DNA of 64,000 nucleotides from Methylibium petroleiphilum PM1 (GTDB taxonomy: Bacteria; Pseudomonadota; Gammaproteobacteria; Burkholderiales; Burkholderiaceae_C), in NCBI RefSeq assembly GCF_000015725.1, contig NC_008825.1:2790001-2854000 (forward strand), given 5' to 3'. A program made the translations under genes and the position numbers. Below are positions 16,393-24,925 of this stretch, piece after piece (within the stretch, counting starts at the first letter, position 1; every line of letters starts with the position of its first letter). The notes below the pieces were generated by a model, which worked only from the letters and a program-made list of their open reading frames with translations, had not been told where the DNA came from and did not search any database.

Positions 16393-18288
16393 TCAGCCGT
16401 TGATCGCCGGCCGCACCAGCTCGAGCTTGGCGCCGAAGCGCTTGAGGATGCTCTGCTCGATGCCGGCGGCGTCCAGGCCCAGCTGCGCCAGCAGCTTGGC
16501 GGGGTCGCCGTGCTCCACGAACTCGTCGGGCAGGCCCAGCGTGAGCACCGGCAGGTTGACGCCGGCGGCCTGCAGCGCCTCGAGCACCGCGCTGCCGGCG
16601 CCGCCCTGCAGGCAGCCCTCTTCCACCGTGACGAGGGCCTCGTGGCTGCGCGCGAGGCTCAGCACCAGTTCCGTGTCCAGCGGCTTGATGAAGCGCATGT
16701 TGGCCACCGTCGCGTCGAGCTTCTCGGCCGCGGCCAGCGCCGGATAGAGGAGCGTACCGAAGGCCAGGATCGCGATCCGGCGACCGCCGCCGCGCGCCTC
16801 GCGCCGCAGTTCGCCGCGTCCCCAGGGCAGCGCCGTCAGCTCGGACTGGACGGCCACGCCGACGCCCGCACCGCGGGGGTAGCGCACGGCCACCGGATGT
16901 TGTTGCTCGAACGCAGCGGTCAGCGCCTGGCGGCATTCGTTCTCGTCGGCCGGCGCGATCAGGCTGAGGTGGGGCACGCAGCGGACGTAGGCGATGTCGT
17001 AGGCCCCGGCGTGCGTGGCACCGTCGGCGCCGACGATGCCGGCCCGGTCGAGCGCGAACACGACCGGCAGGTTCTGGATCGCGACGTCGTGGATCAGTTG
17101 GTCGTAGCCGCGCTGCAGGAAGGTGGAGTAGATCGCCACCACCGGCTTCAGCCCTTCGCAGGCCAGGCCGGCGGCGAAGGTCACGGCGTGCTGCTCGGCG
17201 ATGCCGACATCGAAGTAGCGGTCCGGGAAGCGCTGCTCGAACTCCACCATGCCGGAGCCCTCGCGCATGGCGGGCGTGATGCCGACCAGGCGCGTGTCCT
17301 TCGCCGCCATGTCGCACAGCCACTGGCCGAACACCTGGGTGAAGCTGGGCTTGCCGGGGGCGGCCTTCTTCAGGCCCTCGGCCGGGTTGAACTTGCCTGG
17401 GCCGTGATAGGCCACCGGGTCGGCCTCGGCCAGCTTGTAGCCGTAACCCTTCTTCGTGACCACGTGCAGGAACTGCGGGCCCTTGCGGTCGCGCAGGTTC
17501 TCCAGCGTCGGGATCAGGGAGTCGAGGTCGTGGCCGTCGATCGGGCCGACGTAGGTGAAGCCGAATTCCTCGAAGATGGTGCTGGGCACGATCATGCCCT
17601 TGGCGTGCTCCTCGAAGCGGCGTGCCAGCTCGAGCAGCGGCGGCGCGTTCTTCAGCACGCTCTTGGCGCCCTGGCGGGCCGCGCTGTAGAAGCGCCCGGA
17701 CATCAGCCGCGCGAAGTAGCGGTTCAGCGCGCCCACCGGCGGCGAGATCGACATGTCGTTGTCGTTCAGCACCACCAGCATGTTGGCGCCGGACACGCCG
17801 GCGTTGTTGAGCGCCTCGAAGGCCATGCCGGCGGTCATCGCGCCGTCGCCGATGATCGCGACCGAACGGCGATCCTCGCCCTTGATCTTGGCCGCCAGCG
17901 CCATGCCGAGCGCGGCGGAGATGGAGGTCGACGAGTGCGCCGTGCCGAAGGTGTCGTACTCGCTCTCGTCACGGCGCGGGAAGCCGCTGATGCCACCGAG
18001 CTGCCGCAGGCCGGCCATGCGGTCACGACGGCCGGTCAGGATCTTGTGCGGATAGGTCTGGTGGCCCACGTCCCACACCAGCCGGTCCTGCGGCGTGTTG
18101 AAGACGTGGTGCAGCGCGATCGTCAGCTCCACCGTACCGAGGTTGCTCGACAGGTGGCCGCCGGTCTGCGACACGCTGGTCAGCACGTGGTCGCGCAGCT
18201 CCTGCGCCAGTTGCTTGAGCTCGGCGCGCGACAGGCCGCGCAGGTCGGCCGGCTGGTCGATGGTGGACAGCAAGGGATAGGACTTCAT
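16393..18288 (-). CDS. dxs: 1-deoxy-D-xylulose-5-phosphate synthase
   Basis: Dxs condenses pyruvate and glyceraldehyde 3-phosphate with thiamine diphosphate, the first step of the MEP isoprenoid pathway. At 631 residues it is standard length. Key stretches are [40 protein letters not shown] near the N-terminus, the ThDP/Mg motif [18 protein letters not shown], and the transketolase-like [18 protein letters not shown] with its catalytic Glu. The gene lies 7 bp after ispA in an xseB-ispA-dxs operon, the usual arrangement in many proteobacteria. Confidence 0.97.
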   Translation of the reverse strand: MKSYPLLSTIDQPADLRGLSRAELKQLAQELRDHVLTSVSQTGGHLSSNLGTVELTIALHHVFNTPQDRLVWDVGHQTYPHKILTGRRDRMAGLRQLGGISGFPRRDESEYDTFGTAHSSTSISAALGMALAAKIKGEDRRSVAIIGDGAMTAGMAFEALNNAGVSGANMLVVLNDNDMSISPPVGALNRYFARLMSGRFYSAARQGAKSVLKNAPPLLELARRFEEHAKGMIVPSTIFEEFGFTYVGPIDGHDLDSLIPTLENLRDRKGPQFLHVVTKKGYGYKLAEADPVAYHGPGKFNPAEGLKKAAPGKPSFTQVFGQWLCDMAAKDTRLVGITPAMREGSGMVEFEQRFPDRYFDVGIAEQHAVTFAAGLACEGLKPVVAIYSTFLQRGYDQLIHDVAIQNLPVVFALDRAGIVGADGATHAGAYDIAYVRCVPHLSLIAPADENECRQALTAAFEQQHPVAVRYPRGAGVGVAVQSELTALPWGRGELRREARGGGRRIAILAFGTLLYPALAAAEKLDATVANMRFIKPLDTELVLSLARSHEALVTVEEGCLQGGAGSAVLEALQAAGVNLPVLTLGLPDEFVEHGDPAKLLAQLGLDAAGIEQSILKRFGAKLELVRPAING

Positions 18289-18295
18289 GGACGGT

Positions 18296-19189
18296 TCAGC
18301 AATCGCGCTCGACGACCTTGTCGGCCAGCACGCTGAGCCAGGCCGCGTCGGGCAGGCCGCTGCGGGCCAGCGCCGCCTGGGCCTGCTCGCGCAGCGTCTG
18401 GGCCCGGCGCTGCGCCGCGCTCAGGCCGAGCACGGTCACGTAGGTGGGCTTGTTCTGGTCGGCGTCCTTGCCGGCGGTCTTGCCGAGCGTGGAGGAGGCC
18501 TGGGTGACGTCGAGGATGTCGTCGACCACCTGGAAGGCCAGGCCGAGCGCCGCACCGTACTCGGAAAGCGCCTGCCGGGCCTGCGGGCTCGCATCGCCGC
18601 AGGCCGCCCCCATCATGACGCTGGCCTGCAGCAGCGCGCCGGTCTTGCGACGGTGCATGTCGCTCAGCGACTGCTCGTCGAGCGGCCGGCCGATGCTGGC
18701 CAGGTCGATCGCCTGCCCACCGGCCATGCCGTCCTGCCCGGCGGCACGGGCCAGCAGTCCGCACAGTCGGGCCTGCAGCGCCAGCGGCACGCTGTCGTCC
18801 TCGGGGGTCAGCACCTCGAAGGCCAGGGCCTGCATCGCATCGCCGGCCAGCATGGCCTGCGCCTGCCCGAACTTCACGTGCACGGTGGGCTTGCCGCGCC
18901 GCAGCACGTCGTCGTCCATGCAGGGCATGTCGTCGTGGATCAGCGAGTAGGCGTGGATCAGCTCCACCGAGCAGGCGGCGCGCAGGGCGGCCTCGCTGTC
19001 GGTCGCGCCGACGGCCTCGGCCGCCGACAGCACCAGCAAAGGACGCAGGCGCTTGCCGCCGTCGAGCACGCCGTAGCGCATGGCGTCGCCCAGGCCGGCC
19101 GGCGCCAGCGCCGGCACCCAGCGTTCCAGCGCCGCCTCGACCTGCTCGAGACGGTCGCGCGACCAGGTGTCGAATTCGTCGCGCTTCAT
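18296..19189 (-). CDS. ispA: Farnesyl/polyprenyl diphosphate synthase
   Basis: IspA makes geranyl and farnesyl diphosphate. The 297-residue protein has the first aspartate-rich motif in [12 protein letters not shown] (about residues 86-97) and the second in [10 protein letters not shown] (about 225-234). The family mark [11 protein letters not shown] lies upstream. ATG 19189 ([16 protein letters not shown]) was chosen because it overlaps the xseB stop by 4 bp; the longer upstream frame is antisense-like sequence inside xseB. It precedes dxs by 7 bp. Confidence 0.95.
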   Translation of the reverse strand: MKRDEFDTWSRDRLEQVEAALERWVPALAPAGLGDAMRYGVLDGGKRLRPLLVLSAAEAVGATDSEAALRAACSVELIHAYSLIHDDMPCMDDDVLRRGKPTVHVKFGQAQAMLAGDAMQALAFEVLTPEDDSVPLALQARLCGLLARAAGQDGMAGGQAIDLASIGRPLDEQSLSDMHRRKTGALLQASVMMGAACGDASPQARQALSEYGAALGLAFQVVDDILDVTQASSTLGKTAGKDADQNKPTYVTVLGLSAAQRRAQTLREQAQAALARSGLPDAAWLSVLADKVVERDC

Positions 19190-19446
19190 GCCGCCGTGGT
19201 CCAGGGCTTGAGTTCGCCGGCCTCGAGCACCTGCACCTGCTGCTCCACCGCTTCGAGGCGCCCGCGACAGTAGCCGAGCAGGACCGCACCGCGGCGGTAG
19301 CTGTCGAGCAGGCAATCGAGCGGCAACTGGCCGGCCTCCATGGCCGCGACCAGTTGTTCGAGCTCCGCCAGCGCCGCCTCGTAGCTGGCGGGTTCGGCGT
19401 CAGGAATCGAGGGGCTGGGCCCGCTGGCGTGTGCTTGCTTGGCCAT
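19186..19446 (-). CDS. xseB: Exodeoxyribonuclease VII small subunit
   Basis: The 86-residue protein has the XseB signature: [33 protein letters not shown] followed by a helical [20 protein letters not shown]. With XseA it forms a single-strand exonuclease used in repair. It heads the xseB-ispA-dxs operon, in which each gene overlaps or nearly touches the next. Any promoter must lie in the 270-bp gap shared with the divergent Rieske gene. Confidence 0.93.
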   Translation of the reverse strand: MAKQAHASGPSPSIPDAEPASYEAALAELEQLVAAMEAGQLPLDCLLDSYRRGAVLLGYCRGRLEAVEQQVQVLEAGELKPWTTAA

Positions 19447-19603
19447 GTGATCGCGTCAAAACCTGATTGTAGTCAGCCGGGCGTCAAGCCATGCCGGGGT
19501 GCGTGAGCATTTGTGAGGCGCCCCCACAGGCTCCGCCGCGCAATGGCCCTAGGGATTGCTGCCATCGGACCGCGCCAGGCCCGGCTCCCGGAGCAGAGGC
19601 CGA

Positions 19604-19609
19604 TAGAAT
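19604..19609 (+). promoter_or_regulatory. Possible -10 element upstream of the Rieske oxygenase gene
   Basis: TAGAAT in the context CGATAGAATCC lies 108 bp before the Rieske gene in a gap that otherwise shows no gene. Similar TAGAATCC boxes are common -10 elements in Burkholderiales, and one also occurs 33 bp before trpS (24888-24893). No good -35 box is visible, so the call is tentative. Confidence 0.3.
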
Positions 19610-19716
19610 CCTTCCTCCTCCCTGCAGCACGCAGGTGCCCCTGCCGTCGCCGTGACGGCGTGGCGCCCAAGCCGTCACCGACGGCCGGCACCGGATATCG
19701 GAGACCCCTTCGGATC

Positions 19717-20877
19717 ATGTCCGACCTGAGCATCACCCGCGAAGTCCTCGGGCGCAGCCGCGCGCAGCTGCCCGTGTCGAGCTATTTCGACGAGGATCTG
19801 TACCGCCGCGAGGAGGAGCTCATCATCCGACCTGGCCCGCGCTACGTCGGGCATGCGCTCTCGGTGCCCGAGGTCGGCGACCACCATGCGCTGCTGCAGG
19901 AAGGCGAAGGCCGGGCGCTGGTGCGCACGCCGCAGGGCATCGAGCTGATCTCCAACGTCTGCCGCCACCGCCAGGCGGTGATGCTGCGCGGGCGCGGCAA
20001 CACGAAGAACCACATCGTCTGCCCGCTGCACCGCTGGACCTACGACCTGTCGGGGCAGCTGGTCGGCGCGCCGCACTTCCCCGACGACCCCTGCCTGCAC
20101 CTGAACAACTACCCGGTGCAGCAGTGGAACGGGCTGCTGTTCGAGGCGCCGCGGGAGGTGAACGGCCAACGGATCGGTCGCGACGTGCACGCCGACCTGG
20201 CCGGCCTCGCGCTGCCGCCGGAGTTCGACTTCTCGGGTTATGTGTTCGACCGCGTGCACCTGCACCAGTGCGACTACAACTGGAAGACCTTCATCGAGGT
20301 CTACCTCGAGGACTACCACGTCGGCCCCTTCCACCCCGGGCTCGGCAACTTCGTCGCCTGCGACGACCTGCGCTGGCAGATGGGCCCCGAGCATTCGCTG
20401 CAGACCGTCGGCGTGGCGCGCCATGCCGGCGAGGCGCTGGGCAAGCCCGGCTCCGACGTCTATGGCCGCTGGCACCAGGCGCTGCTGAACTACCGCCGCG
20501 ACGCGCACGACAGCGTGCCGCCGAAGCACGGTGCCATCTGGCTGACCTACCACCCGACGGTGATGCTGGAGTGGTACCCGCATGTGCTGGTGGTCTCGAC
20601 CCTGGTGCCGCAGGGGCCGCGCAAGACGCTCAACGTGGTCGAGTTCTTCTACCCCGAGGAGATCGCCGCGTTCGAGCGCGAGTTCGTCGAGGCGCAGCAG
20701 GCGGCCTACATGGAGACCTGCGTGGAGGACGACGAGATCGCGCTGCGCATGGACGCCGGGCGCGAGGCGCTGTGGCGACGTGGCGACGACGAGTTCGGCC
20801 CCTACCAGAGCCCGATGGAAGACGGCATGCAGCACTTCCACGAGTGGTATCGGCGGCGCATCGCGCTGCCGCGCTGA
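19717..20877 (+). CDS. Rieske [2Fe-2S] oxygenase alpha subunit
   Basis: A 386-residue ring-hydroxylating-type oxygenase. The Rieske cluster ligands are CRH (in NVCRHRQAV) and CPLH (in VCPLHRWTY), around residues 87 and 107. The mononuclear iron site is recognisable in YLEDYHVGPFHPGLGN, with two His. It lacks an adjacent beta subunit, ferredoxin or reductase gene, so it would depend on partners elsewhere. Similarly sized proteins include choline- and phenylpropionate-type oxygenases. The substrate is not known. The start at 19717 (MSDLSITREVLGRSRAQ) is the first ATG with a sensible N-terminus. Confidence 0.85.
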   Translation: MSDLSITREVLGRSRAQLPVSSYFDEDLYRREEELIIRPGPRYVGHALSVPEVGDHHALLQEGEGRALVRTPQGIELISNVCRHRQAVMLRGRGNTKNHIVCPLHRWTYDLSGQLVGAPHFPDDPCLHLNNYPVQQWNGLLFEAPREVNGQRIGRDVHADLAGLALPPEFDFSGYVFDRVHLHQCDYNWKTFIEVYLEDYHVGPFHPGLGNFVACDDLRWQMGPEHSLQTVGVARHAGEALGKPGSDVYGRWHQALLNYRRDAHDSVPPKHGAIWLTYHPTVMLEWYPHVLVVSTLVPQGPRKTLNVVEFFYPEEIAAFEREFVEAQQAAYMETCVEDDEIALRMDAGREALWRRGDDEFGPYQSPMEDGMQHFHEWYRRRIALPR

Positions 20878-20936
20878 CCGCCGCGCCGCCCCAGGGCCGC
20901 CCAGCGCGGCCCGCCTTCCGGTTCCGGACCCGCGCA

Positions 20937-21833
20937 ATGCCTGCCTCCTTGTTGATGATGCTCGCCACGCTGCTGTTCGCGGCGATGAGCGTGTGCGTCA
21001 AGTACGCCTCGGCGCACTACGGCACCGGCGAGATCGTGTTCTACCGCGGGCTCATCGGCGCGCTGTCGATGGCGGCGCTGCTGCACCGGCGAGGTGACGG
21101 CGTGCGCACGCCGGTGCTGGCGATGCACTTCTGGCGCAGCGCCAGCGGCGTCACCGCGCTCAGCCTGTGGTTCTACTCGATCGCCGGCCTGCCGCTGGCG
21201 ACCGCGATGACGCTGAACTACATGTCCTCGGTGTGGATGGCGCTGTTCCTGATCGGCGGCGCGATCATGCTCGGCGGCGCGCGCACCGACGGCCGGCTGA
21301 TCGCGACCGTGCTGGTCGGCTTCATCGGCGTGGCGCTGATCCTGCGGCCGACGATGGAGCGCGACCAGCTCTGGTACGGCCTGATGGGCCTGCTGTCGGG
21401 CCTGCTGTCGGCGGTGGCCTACCTGCAGGTCACCGCGCTCGGCCGGGCCGGCGAACCGGAGCCGCGGGTGGTGTTCTATTTCTCCGTCGGCGGCATGGCG
21501 GCCGGCCTGCTGACGGCGCTGCCGTCCGGCGGGTTCACGGCCCACACCGACACCTTCGCGGCGCTGATGCTGCTCGCTGTCGGCGGCTTCGCCACCGCCG
21601 CGCAGTTGCTGATGACGCGCGCCTACGCCACCGGGCGACCGCTGGTGAACGCCAGCCTGCAGTACCTCGGCATCGTCTATTCCTTCATCTTCGGCGCGCT
21701 GCTGTTCGACGACCCGGTCACGCCGATGGCGCTGGGCGGCATGGCGCTGGTGGTGGCCGCCGGCATCGCCGCCACGCAGTTGCGCAACCGCGCGGCGCCG
21801 CGAGATGCGGTGCAATCGACCCTTGAAACATGA
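20937..21833 (+). CDS. EamA/DMT-family transporter
   Basis: This 298-residue integral membrane protein has about ten hydrophobic segments arranged as two EamA repeats. They run from MPASLLMMLATLLFAAMSVCVKYAS at the N-terminus to FIFGALLFDDPVTPMALGGMALVVAAGIAATQL at the end. Proteins of this family usually export metabolites or amino acids from the cytoplasm; the substrate is not predictable. It lies 59 bp after the Rieske gene and may be co-transcribed. Its TGA stop is the first bases of a dispersed GC-rich repeat. Confidence 0.85.
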   Translation: MPASLLMMLATLLFAAMSVCVKYASAHYGTGEIVFYRGLIGALSMAALLHRRGDGVRTPVLAMHFWRSASGVTALSLWFYSIAGLPLATAMTLNYMSSVWMALFLIGGAIMLGGARTDGRLIATVLVGFIGVALILRPTMERDQLWYGLMGLLSGLLSAVAYLQVTALGRAGEPEPRVVFYFSVGGMAAGLLTALPSGGFTAHTDTFAALMLLAVGGFATAAQLLMTRAYATGRPLVNASLQYLGIVYSFIFGALLFDDPVTPMALGGMALVVAAGIAATQLRNRAAPRDAVQSTLET

Positions 21834-21905
21834 CCCACCCCCGTTGCGCCTTCGGCGCCCCCCTCCAGGGGCGCCGAAGGCGGACCGGCGGAGCCGGATC
21901 CGCGG
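21830..21905. repeat. GC-rich dispersed repeat copy B, abutting the transporter stop codon
   Basis: The element starts with ATGACC over the transporter stop. It contains CCACCCCCGTTGCG (21835-21848), a perfect 12-bp inverted repeat CTTCGGCGCCCC/GGGGCGCCGAAG (21850-21861 and 21868-21879), and CCGGCGGAGCCGGA (21885-21898). The first and last blocks are identical to those of the copy after the fae-like gene. The hairpin could also act as a processing or termination signal at the transporter mRNA end. Confidence 0.7.
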
Positions 21906-21946
21906 CGGCCGCGCGCTGCCTCGGGTCGCTTGCGAGGAGAAGTGAG

Positions 21947-22825
21947 TTGAACCGTGTTGCCTCGACCCTGCCCATGCCGCTGATCGACGCTGAGGCGCTG
22001 CGCGAGCGGCTGGCTGCCGGCGCGCCGACCGTCGTGGTCGACACCTCGTTCGACCTGGCCGATCCCGCGGCCGGCGAACGCAGCTACCGCGAGGGCCACC
22101 TGCCCGGTGCCCACTACCTGCACCTCGACCGCGACCTGGCCGACCACACGCCGGCCACCGACGGCCGCTTCCGCGGCCGCCATCCGCTGCCGACGCGCGA
22201 GGCCTTCGCCGCAACACTGACACGCCTGGGCATCACCCCGGCCACGCCGGTGGTGGTCTACGACCGGCAGGGCGCGATGTTCGCTGCCCGCGCGTGGTGG
22301 ATGCTGCGCTGGCTCGGCCACCGCGAGGTCACCGTGCTGGACGGCGGGCTCGCCGCATGGCGCGCAGTCGGCGGCGCGCTGGAGAGCGAGACGCCGGCGG
22401 CCGTCGCGGCGCGGCCTGCCTATGGGCCCGCGGCCTCGCTGGTTCCGACGGTCGATGCCGCCGCGCTGCAGGCCGGGCTCGGTCGCGTGCGGCTGATCGA
22501 CGCGCGGGCGCCGGAGCGCTTTCGCGGCGACGTCGAACCACTGGACCCGGTGGCCGGCCACATCCCCGGGGCACTGAACCGGCCGTTCAAGGACAACCTC
22601 GACGCCGAAGGCCGCTTCCTCGCGCCCGCGGCGCTGCATGCCGCCTTCCTGCCGCTGCTCGCCGGCCGGCCGCCGGCCGAGTCGGTGCAGCAGTGCGGCT
22701 CCGGCGTCACCGCCTGCCACAACCTGCTGGCGATGGAACGGGCCGGACTGCCCGGCGCCGCGCTCTACCCGGGCTCGTGGAGCGAATGGTGCGCCGACCC
22801 GGCGCGCCCGGTGGCGCGCGGCTGA
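21947..22825 (+). CDS. Rhodanese-domain sulfurtransferase (SseA-like)
   Basis: The 292-residue protein has two rhodanese domains. The N-terminal one includes VVVDTSFDLADP and VVVYDRQGAMFAARAWWMLRWLGH. The C-terminal active one has LIDARAPERFRGDVEP and the catalytic Cys in QQCGSGVTACHN. Such enzymes move sulfur from thiosulfate or 3-mercaptopyruvate to thiol acceptors. I prefer TTG 21947 because GAGGAG lies 7 bp upstream; ATG 21974 (MPLIDAEAL) is the alternative. A longer ATG frame from 21830 would translate the GC-rich repeat and is less likely. Confidence 0.88.
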   Translation: MNRVASTLPMPLIDAEALRERLAAGAPTVVVDTSFDLADPAAGERSYREGHLPGAHYLHLDRDLADHTPATDGRFRGRHPLPTREAFAATLTRLGITPATPVVVYDRQGAMFAARAWWMLRWLGHREVTVLDGGLAAWRAVGGALESETPAAVAARPAYGPAASLVPTVDAAALQAGLGRVRLIDARAPERFRGDVEPLDPVAGHIPGALNRPFKDNLDAEGRFLAPAALHAAFLPLLAGRPPAESVQQCGSGVTACHNLLAMERAGLPGAALYPGSWSEWCADPARPVARG

Positions 22826-22943
22826 GCGGAAGTCCGCACCGCGCCCGCGGGCAGGCTCGACGCAAAGCTTGATCCTCGGCAAGATCAGGGGCGGGGCAAC
22901 GGTGCAAGATGCGCCTGTCAGTCCCGCAGCCAAGGAGGCCGCC

Positions 22944-23378
22944 ATGTACCAACGCATCCTGGTTCCCACCGACGGCAGCGACGTCACCGGCAAGGCCGTC
23001 GCCACCGCGGTGTCGCTCGCCAAGGCCCTGGGTTCGAAGATCGAGGCGCTGAGCGTCAAGGAGCCCTTCCCCTACAGCGCGATCAGCGAGATCCAGCCGG
23101 TGGCGCCGCAGGAGTACTTCGACGCGCAGGAGCAGATCGCGCAGCGGCGCGTGCAGCAGGTCGCCGCCGCCTGCCAGGCCGCCGGCCTGGGCTGCGAGAC
23201 CTACACCATCGAGGCGCTGCATCCCTACGAGGCCATCATCGAGCATGCGAGCCAGCGCGGCTGCGACCTGATCGTGATGGCCTCGCACGGCCGCCGCGGC
23301 ATGAGCGCGCTGTTGCTGGGCAGCGAGACCCAGAAGCTGCTGACGCACACCGCGATCCCGGTGCTGGTGGTGCGCTGA
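22944..23378 (+). CDS. Universal stress protein, UspA family
   Basis: A 144-residue single Usp domain with the nucleotide-binding pattern: ILVPTDGSDVTGKAV at the N-terminus and VMASHGRRGMSALLLGSETQKLLTHTAIPVLVV at the C-terminus (the G-2X-G-9X-G type ATP site). A strong AAGGAGG ribosome-binding site sits at 22932-22938. These cytoplasmic proteins are induced by stress or growth arrest. The gene ends facing purN, with a GC-rich hairpin between. Confidence 0.93.
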   Translation: MYQRILVPTDGSDVTGKAVATAVSLAKALGSKIEALSVKEPFPYSAISEIQPVAPQEYFDAQEQIAQRRVQQVAAACQAAGLGCETYTIEALHPYEAIIEHASQRGCDLIVMASHGRRGMSALLLGSETQKLLTHTAIPVLVVR

Positions 23379-23384
23379 GCGCAG

Positions 23385-23410
23385 GCCCGGGCTGCGGCCC
23401 GGGCGGGTTT
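23385..23410. terminator. Possible bidirectional terminator between uspA and purN
   Basis: A perfect inverted repeat GCCCGGGC-TGCG-GCCCGGGC (23385-23404) followed by GGGTTT lies in the 31-bp gap between convergent genes. The T-run is short, so the efficiency of intrinsic termination is doubtful. Confidence 0.5.
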
Positions 23411-24039
23411 CAGAGCAGCAGCTGCGCGGCGCCGTCGCGTTGCCGCACCACGCCGTTGGCCTCGATCCGCAGGGCCCCCTCGACCGCCCAGCGCACCGCC
23501 ATCGGATAGAGCCGGTGCTCGCTGGCCAGCACGCGCGCGGCCAGCGTCTGCTCGGTGTCGTCGGGCAGCACCGGCACCGCCGCCTGCGCGACGATCGGGC
23601 CGTGATCCAGCTCGGCGGTCACGTAGTGCACGGTGGCGCCGGCCAGCTTGCAGCCGGCCTCGATCGCGCGCCGATGGGTGTGCAGGCCGGTGAAGGCCGG
23701 CAGCAGCGACGGGTGGATGTTGAGCAGGCGGCCGGCATAGCGCTGCACGAAGCCCGCCGTCAGGATGCGCATGAAGCCGGCCAGCACCACCAGGTCGGGC
23801 GCGTGCTGGTCGATGGCCTCGGCCAGCGCGGCGTCGAAGCGCTCGCGGTCAGGGTAGGCACGATGCTCGACCGCCGACGTCGCGATACCTCTCGCGGCAG
23901 CGTAGTCCAGGCCCGCGGCGTCGGCGCGGTTGCTGATCACCGCCGAGATCCGGGCCGGCCAAGCCTGCGCAGCGCAGGCCTCGACGATGGCCTCCATGTT
24001 GGAGCCCCGGCCGGAGATCAGGATCACGATGCGCTTCAT
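23410..24039 (-). CDS. purN: Phosphoribosylglycinamide formyltransferase
   Basis: PurN transfers the formyl group of 10-formyl-THF to GAR in purine synthesis. The 209-residue protein has the family N-terminus RIVILISGRGSNMEAIVEAC. The substrate and catalytic region is NIHPSLLPAFTGLHTHRRAIEAG (Asn-His), and the C-terminal ATVHYVTAELDHGPIVAQAAVPV holds the catalytic Asp. It stands alone between convergent uspA and a divergent membrane gene. Confidence 0.95.
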   Translation of the reverse strand: MKRIVILISGRGSNMEAIVEACAAQAWPARISAVISNRADAAGLDYAAARGIATSAVEHRAYPDRERFDAALAEAIDQHAPDLVVLAGFMRILTAGFVQRYAGRLLNIHPSLLPAFTGLHTHRRAIEAGCKLAGATVHYVTAELDHGPIVAQAAVPVLPDDTEQTLAARVLASEHRLYPMAVRWAVEGALRIEANGVVRQRDGAAQLLL

Positions 24040-24164
24040 GGGCCGGCAGTGTAGGCGGGTATCGCAAGCCGCCGATAATCATTGCCCGGCCTGCGACGCC
24101 TCGGCGACAGGCCCTCCGGGCTGCCCGTTGCTGCATCCCGCGACCCACCCCACGCCCCCACGCC

Positions 24165-24869
24165 ATGAACGCTGTCCCCGGGCGCTCGCTGCCCTCTTCC
24201 CTCTCCCTGACGTCGAACGCCTGGGCGCCGATCAGCCGCGCCGAGGTCGTCACGGTCGCGCTGCTGGCTGCGATGGTGCTGTGGCTCGTGGCGATCGCGC
24301 TGTCGGGTGACCACGCGATGGTCGACTGGCTCACCTCGGAGAACGGTCCGCTCGAATGGACCAGCGTGCTCGCCTGGCTGCTGCTGGCGGTGGTGGTGCT
24401 CGCTACCGGCGGCCTGAACCGCCACACCCTGCTGCTGGCCGCAGTGAGCCTGCTGTTCTGCGCGCGCGAACTCGACCTGCACAAGCAGGCGGTGTTCGGC
24501 GGCGTCAGCTTCCTGAAGATCAACTTCTACCGCGGGCACGAGGTCACGACGCCGCAGAAGCTGCTCGGCGGCCTCATCGCGCTCGGCGTGCTCGGCACCG
24601 TGCTGGCCGGACTGGGCTACAACACCCTCGCCTTCCTGCGCCGGCGCCTCTACCGCCAGCCCTGGGGCCGGCTGATCGTGCTGGCGGGCGGCCTGCTGGT
24701 GCTGTCCAAGGTGTTCGACCGCCTGCCCGCCGTGATGGCCGACGAATACCACCGCCCGCTCGGCTGGACCGCCACCGCGCTGTCCCATCTGCACGAGGAA
24801 GGCCTGGAGACCTTCGTGCCGCTGCTGCTGATCGCCACCGCCTGGCTGCGCACGCGCACGGACGACTGA
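24165..24869 (+). CDS. Integral membrane protein of unknown function
   Basis: The 234-residue protein has about six hydrophobic helices, for instance VVTVALLAAMVLWLVAIAL, LAWLLLAVVVLATGGL and LIALGVLGTVLAGLGY. Polar loops include CARELDLHKQAVFGG and SHLHEEGLETFVP. I do not recognise a functional family. The charged Glu/His pattern in loops is conserved-looking but cannot be interpreted. It lies 56 bp before trpS on the same strand. Confidence 0.6.
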   Translation: MNAVPGRSLPSSLSLTSNAWAPISRAEVVTVALLAAMVLWLVAIALSGDHAMVDWLTSENGPLEWTSVLAWLLLAVVVLATGGLNRHTLLLAAVSLLFCARELDLHKQAVFGGVSFLKINFYRGHEVTTPQKLLGGLIALGVLGTVLAGLGYNTLAFLRRRLYRQPWGRLIVLAGGLLVLSKVFDRLPAVMADEYHRPLGWTATALSHLHEEGLETFVPLLLIATAWLRTRTDD

Positions 24870-24925
24870 GGCGCCGGGGCGCCTGCCTAGAATCCGCGAC
24901 CCGACGAGTTCCTGGAAGAGCCCTC

